Positions 1 through 7,525 of a DNA stretch of 64,000 nt are shown here, piece by piece. The DNA is taken from NCBI RefSeq assembly GCF_029382225.1, contig NZ_JARLTC010000010.1, forward strand, positions 186,001 through 250,000. Direction: 5' to 3'. The notes beneath the pieces are model-generated. The model had not been told where the DNA came from and did not search any database. It saw nothing but the letters and a program-made list of their open reading frames with translations. Source of the DNA: Spongiactinospora sp. TRM90649. GTDB taxonomy: Bacteria > Actinomycetota > Actinomycetes > Streptosporangiales > Streptosporangiaceae. Each line of letters starts with the position of its first letter. Position 1 is the stretch's first letter. A program made the position numbers and the translations under genes.

Positions 1-1707
1 ACCGGTGATCACGGCGGTGGGCCGCTTGGTCAGCGTGGCGTCGGCGGTGGCGGTCTGCCCGTCGGTCACGGTCACGGTCGTGGCGGCGGAGGTGTCGTAC
101 CCGAACCTGGAGGCGGTGACCTGGTAGACGCCGGGCGGGAGACGCAACATGGAGTAGGCGCCGTTCTCGGCGACGGCCACCGTACGGCGGGTCGGCCCGT
201 TCACGGTCACCTCCGATCCGGGCAGCGCCGCGCCGTTCGCGGTGACCGTGCCGGTGAGGCCGCCGAGAGGTTCGGCGGGGGCCGCCTGGACGGCGGCGTA
301 CGCGTCCAGACGACCTTCGCCATAGACGTTGTTGTCGGCCGGCGTCCCGCCGCAGCGGGTGTCCGACACGTCATGTGCGGTGCCGTCCAGCGCCTGGCGG
401 GTGGCGGCGACGTCACCGCGCAGCGCGGGCGCGGCCGACCACATCAGCGCCACCGCCCCCGCCACGTGCGGCGACGCCTGGGACGTGCCGGACGTGACCG
501 TGTATCCGGCGGGCACCGCCGAGCGGACCCGGCTTCCCGGGGCGGAGATGTTGGGTTTGATCTCGGTGTACTTGTCCGAGCCGCGACTGGAGCGGCCCCA
601 GATCGAGTCGTTGTCCTCCAGGGCGCCGGCGCTGTAGCTCTCCGGGTACAGCCCGGGGGTGTAGATCGTGTCGCAGGCCGACCCCGCGTTGCCGCTTGCG
701 AACATCGGGAAGATGCCCGCGGCGACCCATCTCCTGACGATGTCCCGGTACCAGTCGTCGTATCTGGTTGGGTTGATCCAGGAGTTGTTGACGATGTCGG
801 GGGCGAGGTCGAAACGGGGGTTCTGGCCGTTCAGGTCGGTGGGGGCGATGAGCCATTCACCGCTCGCGAGCAGGGTGTCCTCCTCGCAGATGTTGTTGTC
901 GCACCCCCTGACGGCGATCCATCGGGCGCCGGGGGCGACCCCGATGCCGTCCTGGCCGACGATGATGCCGGCCACGTGCGTGCCGTGGCTGGTGCGGTCG
1001 CACGGCCTGGAACGGGGGCAGACCTGATCGGGATCGAACCAGTTGTAGTCGTGGTCCACGCGGCCGTCGGAGTGCCTGCCCCGGTACTGCCCGGCCAGTG
1101 CGGGATGCTCGGACTCCACCCCGCTGTCGAGGATGGCCACGACGATGCCTTCGCCTCGGTTGTTCTGTTCGTTCCAGACGCGGGGGGCGTTGATCCGGTC
1201 GATGTTCCATTCGACGGCGTTGGCCGTCTTCTTCTGTGGCCGCGCCTTGTCCGGTACGGGTTTCGGGATCGCGGCCCGGCCGACCGGCTCGATGGCGGTG
1301 ACCTCGGGCAGAGCGGCGATGTCGGCGGCCAGCTTCGGATCGGCGGTGACCTTGACGGTGTTGGAGATCCAGAAGGGGGTGTGCTCGGCCTTGCGTTCGG
1401 TCAGCAGTTTGCGGAGCGTGGCCTGGGACTTCTTGGCGAAGGCGGTCTGGGCGTCGTAGACGGCCTTGCCCTTCGCGGCCTTGGTGGTGGCCTTGCGGGC
1501 GGCGGTGATGTCGGCTTCGCCCTTGAGCCGGACCATGAAGGTGGCCTTGCCGTCCTTCAGATCGGTCAAGACCGCTTTGTCGATCTTGGCGGGTGGTCGC
1601 GGCTCGGCGCTCGCCGTCTGGTGGGGGACGAGCAGGCCGAGCCCGGCGAGCAGGCCCACGAGCGTGCGGGCGAGGATCGGCCGCCTGCGCGGCGGGGGGT
1701 GGGACAC
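1..1707 (-). CDS. S8 family serine peptidase (subtilase), C-terminus cut by window edge
   Basis: Secreted subtilisin-like protease. It is open to the left edge, so 569 codons are visible. The GTG start is chosen because AAGGAGA lies about 5 nt upstream and because the related genes share the VSH-P-P-R-R-P opening. A signal peptide (residues 1 to about 34) is followed by a propeptide that contains KDGKATFMVRL, and then the catalytic domain with Asp194 (AILDSG), His241 (HGTHVAG), oxyanion Asn (VNNSW, about 308) and Ser409. The serine motif reads SGTSQASPH where the family usually has SGTSMASPH, so the residue after the catalytic Ser is Gln. A carboxypeptidase-regulatory-like beta-sandwich begins near residue 480 and runs off the window. 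It is first in reading position of a tandem array of related proteases on the same strand. Substrate unknown. Confidence 0.93.
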   Translation of the reverse strand, partial: MSHPPPRRRPILARTLVGLLAGLGLLVPHQTASAEPRPPAKIDKAVLTDLKDGKATFMVRLKGEADITAARKATTKAAKGKAVYDAQTAFAKKSQATLRKLLTERKAEHTPFWISNTVKVTADPKLAADIAALPEVTAIEPVGRAAIPKPVPDKARPQKKTANAVEWNIDRINAPRVWNEQNNRGEGIVVAILDSGVESEHPALAGQYRGRHSDGRVDHDYNWFDPDQVCPRSRPCDRTSHGTHVAGIIVGQDGIGVAPGARWIAVRGCDNNICEEDTLLASGEWLIAPTDLNGQNPRFDLAPDIVNNSWINPTRYDDWYRDIVRRWVAAGIFPMFASGNAGSACDTIYTPGLYPESYSAGALEDNDSIWGRSSRGSDKYTEIKPNISAPGSRVRSAVPAGYTVTSGTSQASPHVAGAVALMWSAAPALRGDVAATRQALDGTAHDVSDTRCGGTPADNNVYGEGRLDAYAAVQAAPAEPLGGLTGTVTANGAALPGSEVTVNGPTRRTVAVAENGAYSMLRLPPGVYQVTASRFGYDTSAATTVTVTDGQTATADATLTKRPTAVITG

Positions 1708-1757
1708 GAGGTCTCCTTTACTGGAAAGGTCGGGCCTTTACCCTCCAGCGGACCGGT

Positions 1758-1785
1758 ATCTATCCGGCAGACCGTTCGGTGCTCA
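1758..1785 (-). promoter_or_regulatory. Conserved subtilase promoter, copy 1
   Basis: On the minus strand TGAGCA (1785-1780) and ATAGAT (1763-1758) are separated by 16 nt, about 50 nt upstream of the GTG start. The same hexamers at the same spacing occur before two other subtilase genes in this array. The hexamers and spacing are seen in the sequence; the promoter role is inferred. Confidence 0.6.
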
Positions 1786-1877
1786 TTACGACGCGTGATC
1801 AGGATCGGGCAGGCCGGGAGCGGCGGGGACGTGGGGTCTCCGCCGCTCCGGTGTTCAGCCGATGGGCCTTTCGATGG

Positions 1878-4800
1878 TCATTGGGTGATGGTGACGGGGA
1901 TTTCGATGACGGGTTTACGGCCGCTGGTGGATGTGATGGTGATCTTGCCGTTGCGTTCGGTGGCGGCTGCGGTGGCGGTGATGGTGAGGGTGGCGGTCTG
2001 GTTCTGGGTCAGGCCGCCTTGGGCTGGGGTGACGGTGAGCCAGGCGGAGTCGCTGGTGGCTTCGAACGGCGTGGGCCAGCCCTGGTTGGTGAGGGTGATG
2101 GTGGCGGTGGTGGTGCCGCCGGGTGGGGCGGTGAGGTTCAGTTCGGCGGGCGTGGCGGCGATCTTGCCGGTGATGAGTCCGGTGTTCATCGTGGTGATCG
2201 TGCCGTGGGTGATGGTGATGTCTTTGTGGGTGGTGCCGTAGTTGGGGGCGTTGACCTTGGCGTTGTGGTTTCCGGCGCGGATCTGGCCGGTGAAGGTGCC
2301 GTCCGCGCCGGTGGTGTAGGTGGCGATGTCGGGGAACTCCACGGTGGCGTTCGCCACGGGTTCGTCGTCGTTGGCGTCGGTGACGGTGCCGCGTACCACG
2401 CCGTGGCCGGCGGCGGTGAAGGTCACGCTCTGACCGTCGCGGAGCAAGGAGGTCTTGTACGAGTACTGCAGCGCGTCGGTGCCATCGGCGTTCTCGATGC
2501 CGACGGTAGCGCTCTCGCCCTCCTCCAAGGGGGTGTCGATGTCCTTGTAGCGGTAACTGATCGTGCCGTCTTCGCCGAGCAGCGCGGAGAATGAGAGCTT
2601 GGAGGTGGCGGCGGAGCTTATGGTGACATCCCGCCATTCGATCACGAAGGATCGATGCGGTGCCGTCCCTACCGTGGCGGTGTAGACCCCGGCGTCGTCG
2701 CCTATCCGGAGGTCATCCCAGAAGGGGTAAACCGCCTGATTGGGTGCCCATGGTTCCGGGAGGCTGTCGTTGTCCTCCGCCGGGGCCGGGGGTTCGGCGA
2801 ACGAGGCGTAGCCCTCGGTGCTGACCCACAGCTCGGTGCGGGCCGTGCCGTAGAACGGCACCGGGAAGGGCAGCGCCACTCGCTCGGCCATGTCCATGCC
2901 GGTCAGTGTCAGACGCCGGTTCCCGGCCACGTACGGTTCGGTGCCGACCTCGCAGGTGTGACCGAACTCGTCGGCGCGCACTTGGAGGTCGATGTTCCTG
3001 GTCACGTCTCCGGCGACGGTGATCTGTTCGGTGGCGCTCTCGGCGCAGGCCGAGGGCGGCTTGACCTCAAGCCGATGGGAGCCGTGCAGCAGGGTGAACC
3101 GGTAGAGTCCGGCGGCGTCGGTGGTGACCTTGACCGGCGTCCCGGGGACGACGAGCGTGACTCCGGCCTGGGCGGTGCCTCTGACGGTGACCGTTCCCGA
3201 GACGGTTCCCTGGGGCTGCTGAGGCAGCGTGACGTCGGCGGTCGCGGTCTGGCCGTCCAAGATCGTGACCGTCGCGGTGGCGGTCTGGTGGCCGTACTTG
3301 GCCACGGTGACCTGGTATCGGCCAGGGGAGAGGCGCGGCATGGAGTAGGTACCGTCGTGGCCGGTGCCGGCCGTCCGGCCGAGCGGTCCGGTGACCTTCA
3401 CCTCGGCGTCCGCGACGGGCCGGCCGGCCGCGGTGATCGTGCCGGTCAGGGTGCCGAGCGGTTCGTCCGGTGCCGCCTGGACGGCGGCGTGGGCGTCGAG
3501 GCGGCCCTCGCCGTAGACGTTGTTGTCCTCCGGCGTGCCGCCGCAGCTCATGTCCGGCGTGTCGATGGCGGTGCCGTCGAGAAGCGCGCGGGTGGCCGCG
3601 ATGTCACCCAGGAGGGAGGGCGCGGCCGACCAGATCAGCGCCACCGTGCCGGCCACGTGCGGGGACGCCATCGAGGTGCCGCTTCGAGACCGGTATCCAC
3701 CGTTGCGGTCCGAGGAACGGATGTCGCTCCCGGGCGCCGCGATATTGGGCTTGATCTCGCCGTTCTCACCGGGGCCCCGGCTGGACATGTCGCTGATCCG
3801 GTCGTTGATATCGAAATCACCGGCGCTGTAGGTCTCGGTGTACTGCCCGGGAACGGGGGTGCGGGCGCAGTGTCCTTCGTGCAGGTTGCCGTTGGCGACC
3901 ATCGGAAAGATTCCGGCGGCGAGCCAGGCGTCGAGGATCTCCTCATACATGTCGTCGTAGTCGGGCGTATTCGAACCCGTGGAGTTGTTCACGATGTGCG
4001 GGGCGAGATCGGGACGAGGGTTCTCGCCGTTCATGTCGGTGGGCGCGAGCATCCACTCGGCGCCCGCCAGCAGGTCGTGTGTCTCGCAGCAGGCCCCCGC
4101 GGCGATCCACGTCGCGCCGGGGGCGACCCCGATGCCGTTCTTGCCGACGAGGGTGCCGGTCACATGGGTGCCGTGGCCGGTGCGATCACACGGGACCGAA
4201 TCTTCTCTTCCGCAGACTCCGGAGGGATTGAACCAGTTGTAGTCATGGGTCACCCTTCCGTCGGGCCGTCTGCCTCGGTACTGCGCGGCGATCTCCGGGT
4301 GCTCGAACTCCACGCCGCTGTCGAGGACGCCGATGACGATGCCCTCGCCCCGGTTGTTCGACTCGTTCCACACGCGCGGGGCCTTGATCCGGTCGATGTT
4401 CCACTCGATCGCGCCGGCGGCCGCGGCCTTCGCCTTCGGTTGCGTCTTGCCCGGTCTGGTCTCGGGGATTTCGAGCCGTTCGATGGGCTTGATGGCCGTG
4501 ACCTCGGGGAGGGCGGCGATCTCCGCGGCGAGCACGGCGTCGGCGGTCACCCGCACCGTGTTCACGATCCAGAACGGGGTGTGATCCGCCTTCCGGTCGA
4601 TCAGGAGTGCGCGGAGCCTGGCCTGTGACTTCTTCGCATAGGCGGTCTTGGCCGCGTAGACCGACCTGCCCTTGGCGGCCTTGGTGGCGGCCTTGCGGGC
4701 GGAGCCGAGGTCGGCTTCTCCCTTGAGGCGGACGAGGAAGGTGGCCTTGCCGTCCTTCAGATCGGTACGGACGGCATCGGCGATCTTCTTGTCGCCGGGT

Positions 4801-4913
4801 TCGCGGTACGGCGCCGCGTGCGCGCCGGTCTGCGGGATCACCAGGCTGAAGGCGGCGAGCAGGCCGATGAGCAGTCGAAAGGCCGGACGTCGGCGCGGCG
4901 GAGGATGCGGCAA
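1878..4913 (-). CDS. S8 family serine peptidase with carboxypeptidase-regulatory-like repeats
   Basis: Complete secreted subtilase of 1011 aa. The start is TTG, with AGGGA upstream. The signal peptide ends near AHA-A (about residue 33). The propeptide spans about 40-145. Catalytic residues are Asp198 (GVLDSG), His247 (GHGTHVTG) and Ser414 (SGTSMASPH). Two carboxypeptidase-regulatory-like beta-sandwich modules follow (about 485-560 and 566-640), then a larger beta-rich region, a third such module near 850-900, and a C-terminal module of about 95 residues rich in Thr that resembles BACON/abnormal-spindle type Ig folds. The multi-module C-terminus suggests binding to a polymer or surface, but this is inferred. 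It differs from the malectin-ended paralogue at 7526-11065 in its C-terminal end. It carries the shared array promoter. Confidence 0.93.
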   Translation of the reverse strand: MPHPPPRRRPAFRLLIGLLAAFSLVIPQTGAHAAPYREPGDKKIADAVRTDLKDGKATFLVRLKGEADLGSARKAATKAAKGRSVYAAKTAYAKKSQARLRALLIDRKADHTPFWIVNTVRVTADAVLAAEIAALPEVTAIKPIERLEIPETRPGKTQPKAKAAAAGAIEWNIDRIKAPRVWNESNNRGEGIVIGVLDSGVEFEHPEIAAQYRGRRPDGRVTHDYNWFNPSGVCGREDSVPCDRTGHGTHVTGTLVGKNGIGVAPGATWIAAGACCETHDLLAGAEWMLAPTDMNGENPRPDLAPHIVNNSTGSNTPDYDDMYEEILDAWLAAGIFPMVANGNLHEGHCARTPVPGQYTETYSAGDFDINDRISDMSSRGPGENGEIKPNIAAPGSDIRSSDRNGGYRSRSGTSMASPHVAGTVALIWSAAPSLLGDIAATRALLDGTAIDTPDMSCGGTPEDNNVYGEGRLDAHAAVQAAPDEPLGTLTGTITAAGRPVADAEVKVTGPLGRTAGTGHDGTYSMPRLSPGRYQVTVAKYGHQTATATVTILDGQTATADVTLPQQPQGTVSGTVTVRGTAQAGVTLVVPGTPVKVTTDAAGLYRFTLLHGSHRLEVKPPSACAESATEQITVAGDVTRNIDLQVRADEFGHTCEVGTEPYVAGNRRLTLTGMDMAERVALPFPVPFYGTARTELWVSTEGYASFAEPPAPAEDNDSLPEPWAPNQAVYPFWDDLRIGDDAGVYTATVGTAPHRSFVIEWRDVTISSAATSKLSFSALLGEDGTISYRYKDIDTPLEEGESATVGIENADGTDALQYSYKTSLLRDGQSVTFTAAGHGVVRGTVTDANDDEPVANATVEFPDIATYTTGADGTFTGQIRAGNHNAKVNAPNYGTTHKDITITHGTITTMNTGLITGKIAATPAELNLTAPPGGTTTATITLTNQGWPTPFEATSDSAWLTVTPAQGGLTQNQTATLTITATAAATERNGKITITSTSGRKPVIEIPVTITQ

Positions 4914-4974
4914 TGGATTTCCCTACCGTGAGATCGTGGATTTCCGTACGGCAGCCACCATTCGTCACCCGACT

Positions 4975-5002
4975 GTCTATCCCACATACCATTTCCTGCT
5001 CA
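4975..5002 (-). promoter_or_regulatory. Conserved subtilase promoter, copy 2
   Basis: TGAGCA (5002-4997) and ATAGAC (4980-4975) lie on the minus strand with 16 nt between them, about 60 nt before the TTG start of the 1011-aa subtilase. Hexamers and spacing match the other two copies, while the sequence between and around them has diverged. Confidence 0.6.
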
Positions 5003-5164
5003 CGTTCAGGAGGGGCGCCCACGCGGCCGCGGCGCCCGTGTCCGGACGTCAATGTGCCCCCGGCGCGGGGCGGGCGCCGGGGGCACGGGTGTTGCTTGTG
5101 ATCTTCTTGGGGGCCGATGTTCGGTCGAGACCATCGTCGGTCCGTCAGGTGACCGGTTTCCACT

Positions 5165-5368
5165 TCATTCGGTGCTCATTTTGAGCCCGGTGATGAAGGC
5201 GGCCCAGTCGGTGGGGCTGAAGACGAGAACCGGACCACTGGGGTCCTTGCTGTCGCGGACGGCCACGACGCCGGGGAGATTGGATGCCACTTCGACGCAG
5301 TTGCCACCACCGCCGCCGGATCGCGTGGACTTTCGGTAGATGGCACCTGAAAGGTCTACTCGTTCCAT
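5165..5368 (-). CDS. DUF397 domain-containing protein
   Basis: Small protein of 67 aa with the DUF397 signature: a YRKSTRSG start region, a Gly-rich turn, NCVEVA, then VAVRDSKDP and a terminal SPTDWAAFI. DUF397 proteins occur in large numbers in actinomycetes, typically next to a WhiJ-like HTH protein. The start codon lies inside the 3' end of the upstream HTH gene (13-nt overlap), so the two are translationally coupled. The family is considered a partner or toxin-like effector of the HTH protein in developmental or antibiotic regulation; the exact role here is unknown. Confidence 0.93.
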   Translation of the reverse strand: MERVDLSGAIYRKSTRSGGGGGNCVEVASNLPGVVAVRDSKDPSGPVLVFSPTDWAAFITGLKMSTE

Positions 5369-6171
5369 TTGCCTCGCACTTCCTCGATCATCCGGGATGA
5401 GTCACGCGGGCGTAGTGCCTCTGCGCGCAGTCTGTCATAACGTCGGCACACGAGAGAGACGAGATCCACATCGGCCGACACTTCGCCGAGCCCCGCGGAC
5501 TCGATCGAGACCGTGGTGGGCACGCCGTGTGATTCCGCGAGGATGAAGCTGCTGCTGAGACCCGCGGTGGTGCCGCTGTCACGAGGAACGACCTGAATGG
5601 TCATCCCCGGCTGCTCGGCGGCGGCGATCAGGTGATCGAGTTGGTGGCGCATCGTCGCCCGCGTGCCGATGAGGCGGTGGAGGGCGGTCTCGTCGATCAT
5701 CACCCAGACCTCGGGGGGCCGTTCGCGATCGAGGATGGTCTGACGCGCCAACCGGGCGCGCACCCGATCCTCAACGAGATTGGGCGGCGTCTCGTCGTTC
5801 GCGATGACGAAACGGGCGTACTCCTCTGTCTGGAGCAGACCGGGGATCAGTATCGGATCCCAGCTCCGCAATATTTCGGCGTTCGGCTCGATCTCCTCCA
5901 GCCATCGCGCGTACCACTGCGGGCCGCCGGGCGCGTAATGGATTCGCTTCCATAGCTTGAAAAATTGGGGCGAAGAATCAAAAAAGCGGTCTGCGGCTTC
6001 CGCGTGCTCCCGCTGGGGCGTGCGCGTTCCGCGTTCGAAATGCCCGACCAGTGACTGGCCGCAGCCCAGCGGGCCGGCCAGGCGCGCCTGGGAGAGCCGC
6101 GCCTCCTTCCGAAATCTTCGCAATTCCAGACCGAACTGCTTTATCGCCATCAACTGCGACTCAGTGAGCAT
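5356..6171 (-). CDS. Helix-turn-helix regulator with DUF5753 (WhiJ/Scr1-like)
   Basis: Protein of 271 aa. The N-terminal XRE-type HTH spans about residues 8-65 (RRFRKEARLSQARLAGPLG then SLVGHFERGTRTP). A DUF5753 ligand or partner-binding domain covers about 85-262 (ILIPGLLQTEEYAR, RQTILDRERPPEVWVMIDE, GMTIQVVP, FILAESHG). The ATG has GGAGG 5 nt upstream. It is followed with overlap by a DUF397 gene and diverges from an RsbW-like ATPase gene. This is the gene trio seen in abaA/whiJ-type modules of Streptomyces, which modulate sporulation and antibiotic production. The regulated target is not visible. Confidence 0.92.
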   Translation of the reverse strand: MLTESQLMAIKQFGLELRRFRKEARLSQARLAGPLGCGQSLVGHFERGTRTPQREHAEAADRFFDSSPQFFKLWKRIHYAPGGPQWYARWLEEIEPNAEILRSWDPILIPGLLQTEEYARFVIANDETPPNLVEDRVRARLARQTILDRERPPEVWVMIDETALHRLIGTRATMRHQLDHLIAAAEQPGMTIQVVPRDSGTTAGLSSSFILAESHGVPTTVSIESAGLGEVSADVDLVSLVCRRYDRLRAEALRPRDSSRMIEEVRGKWNE

Positions 6172-6347
6172 CGCGCCTCCGGTTCGGGGCCGTTGGCAGT
6201 ACCTGACCGCTGCTGAGCTTTACATACCGGTACACGCAACGCAGTTGTTTGTCATCGGAAAGTGAAGATCTTTTGCGGCTACCTGTCGGCCGAGGTGAGA
6301 CATAGTAAGGATCCCAAGTCGCACGGCTCCCTATAAGGGCGACAACC

Positions 6348-6785
6348 ATGACACGAGAAATCTTCACGAAAATGACAAATGGGGTTCCGGTCGCGCTGTT
6401 TCTGCATCTTTTGGGGAACGAGCGAGCGCCGAAGGCCGCGCGGGCGATCCTCCGGGATTTCTGGAAGGGGAACGCCTTCGACGAATCCTGCCTGGACGAT
6501 CTCCTGCTCGTCACGTCGGAACTGGTGACGAACGCGATCCTGCACACCGCTTCCGGAGACGGCGGGATGGTGGTGCTCGCCGTCCAGGTCCGGCCGTCCT
6601 GTGTTCGAATCGAGGTCACCGACGAGGGCTCTCCGACGGAGCCTCGGGTGGGCCCGCCCGAGGTGTTCACAGAAGGCGGCAAGGGGCTGGCGCTCGTGGC
6701 GGCACTGACCGACGAATGGTCTTTCGCTCCTCTGCTCGGCACCGGCGGACGCACGGTGATCGCCGAGCGCGCCCTCCCGGAATGA
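6348..6785 (+). CDS. RsbW/AbaA-like HATPase (anti-sigma or serine kinase type)
   Basis: Protein of 145 aa with a GHKL-type ATPase fold. The N box is LLLVTSELVTNAILHT (about residues 53-68), the G1 box is VTDEGSP (about 89-95), and a Gly-rich lid GGKGLALVAAL (about 109-119) precedes GTGGRTVIAE. There is no HisKA domain, so it belongs to the HATPase_c_2 group of anti-sigma factors and serine kinases that bind sigma factors or anti-anti-sigma proteins. It diverges from the HTH-DUF5753/DUF397 pair, the usual abaA-like arrangement. No sigma factor gene is adjacent, so the partner is unknown. Confidence 0.9.
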   Translation: MTREIFTKMTNGVPVALFLHLLGNERAPKAARAILRDFWKGNAFDESCLDDLLLVTSELVTNAILHTASGDGGMVVLAVQVRPSCVRIEVTDEGSPTEPRVGPPEVFTEGGKGLALVAALTDEWSFAPLLGTGGRTVIAERALPE

Positions 6786-6846
6786 CGGCTTCGGCCGGCT
6801 CAAGAAGTCTCTACATGGAGACTTGAAAGTCCTCGTATGAGGATAT

Positions 6847-7038
6847 GCGCTGGTGCGGCGGTTCTTCGGGACCAGGGAGCAACTGTTCAGCGCCGTCGTG
6901 ACTGCGGTATTCAGTCCGGAGCGGGCCGTGGACGCCCTGCTGGACGGCCCTCGCGCCAAGCCGGGGAGCGATTGACGCACTTCGTGCTCGGCCTGCTCGG
7001 AGACGTCGAGTCGCCGGGCCCGTCCGATTCGCGCGATA
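6847..7038 (+). pseudogene. TetR-family regulator remnant, frameshifted
   Basis: From 6847 the frame reads ALVRRFFGTREQLFSAVV, the classic end of a TetR HTH (A-L-V/I-x-x-x-F-G-S-K-E-x-L-F), then AVDALLDGPR, and stops at 6973-6975. The family-like continuation GERLTHFVLGLLGDVESPG lies in the frame one base back (from 6963), which places a frameshift near 6963-6970. The N-terminal half of the HTH and the C-terminal ligand domain are missing. Reading it as a decayed TetR gene is inferred from these motifs. Confidence 0.65.
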
Positions 7039-7052
7039 GGAGGGAACATTCC

Positions 7053-7259
7053 ATGATCGATCTTCCGAGCGGCCATCTTCGCTGTGGCGCGCCCCTCAAG
7101 GGGACCCGTATCTGGTGGGGCGGCGGCGGTGACGAACTGCACCCCCGCCTCATCCTCATCGATCTCGATGAGCCGCTTCCCGAGCCGCGTAGACGGACTT
7201 GGCCTTGGCGGTCTTGGTGGTGGCGGCCCGGGCCGTCCGCAGGTCGGCCTTGCCGTTGA
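7053..7259 (+). pseudogene. 5' fragment of an unrecognised gene fused to subtilase DNA
   Basis: An ATG at 7053 has a very good ribosome binding site (AGGAGGG, 7038-7044). The first 43 or so codons (MIDLPSGHLRCGAPLKG..., with HPRLILIDLDEP) do not resemble anything I recognise. From about 7185 the DNA becomes the antisense of the neighbouring truncated subtilase, so the frame beyond that point is not genuine protein. It looks like the 5' end of a gene cut by the rearrangement that also truncated the subtilase. A short functional peptide cannot be excluded. Confidence 0.35.
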
Positions 7260-7437
7260 GGCGGACCATGAAGGTGGCCTTGCCGTCCTTGAGGTCGGCG
7301 AGGTCGGCTTTGTCGATCTTGGTGGGTTCAGGGGTGGCGCCGGCCGGGCCCTGGGGGAGTAACAGGCTGAACCCGGCCAACAGGGCGGCGAGGGTTCGGG
7401 CGAGGGCCGGTCGCCGGAGCGGCGGAAGGTGGGACAC
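7156..7437 (-). pseudogene. Truncated S8 subtilase: signal peptide and propeptide start only
   Basis: A GTG start with VSHLPPLRRP opens a 93-codon frame. The signal peptide and the first part of the propeptide (KIDKADLADLKDGKATFMVRLNGKADL) closely match the subtilase at the left window edge. Similarity ends after KSVYAA near 7183 and an unrelated stretch of eight codons reaches a stop. No catalytic residues remain. Its promoter is intact, so it could still be transcribed into a secreted propeptide-like fragment, but the simplest reading is a deletion remnant of a fourth array member. Confidence 0.85.
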
Positions 7438-7489
7438 GAGGTCTCCTCCAGATCGGATCAGTGCGATCTGCACCTTCCGCCGCTCCGGT

Positions 7490-7517
7490 GTCTATGTAGC
7501 AGTCCATTCTGTAGTCA
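7490..7517 (-). promoter_or_regulatory. Conserved subtilase promoter, copy 3
   Basis: TGACTA (7517-7512) and ATAGAC (7495-7490) lie on the minus strand with 16 nt between them, 53 nt before the GTG of the truncated subtilase. The -35-like hexamer differs from copies 1 and 2 at two positions. ACCGG follows the -10-like hexamer here and in copy 1. Confidence 0.55.
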
Positions 7518-7525
7518 TTCGCGGG

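Noticed and set aside
373..4628. Very long plus-strand open frames (over 600 codons) opposite the subtilase genes
   Set aside because: They are antisense to genes with complete catalytic motifs and signal peptides, have Gly/Arg/Val/Asp-rich composition typical of the reverse of GC-rich coding DNA, and contain no recognisable motif.
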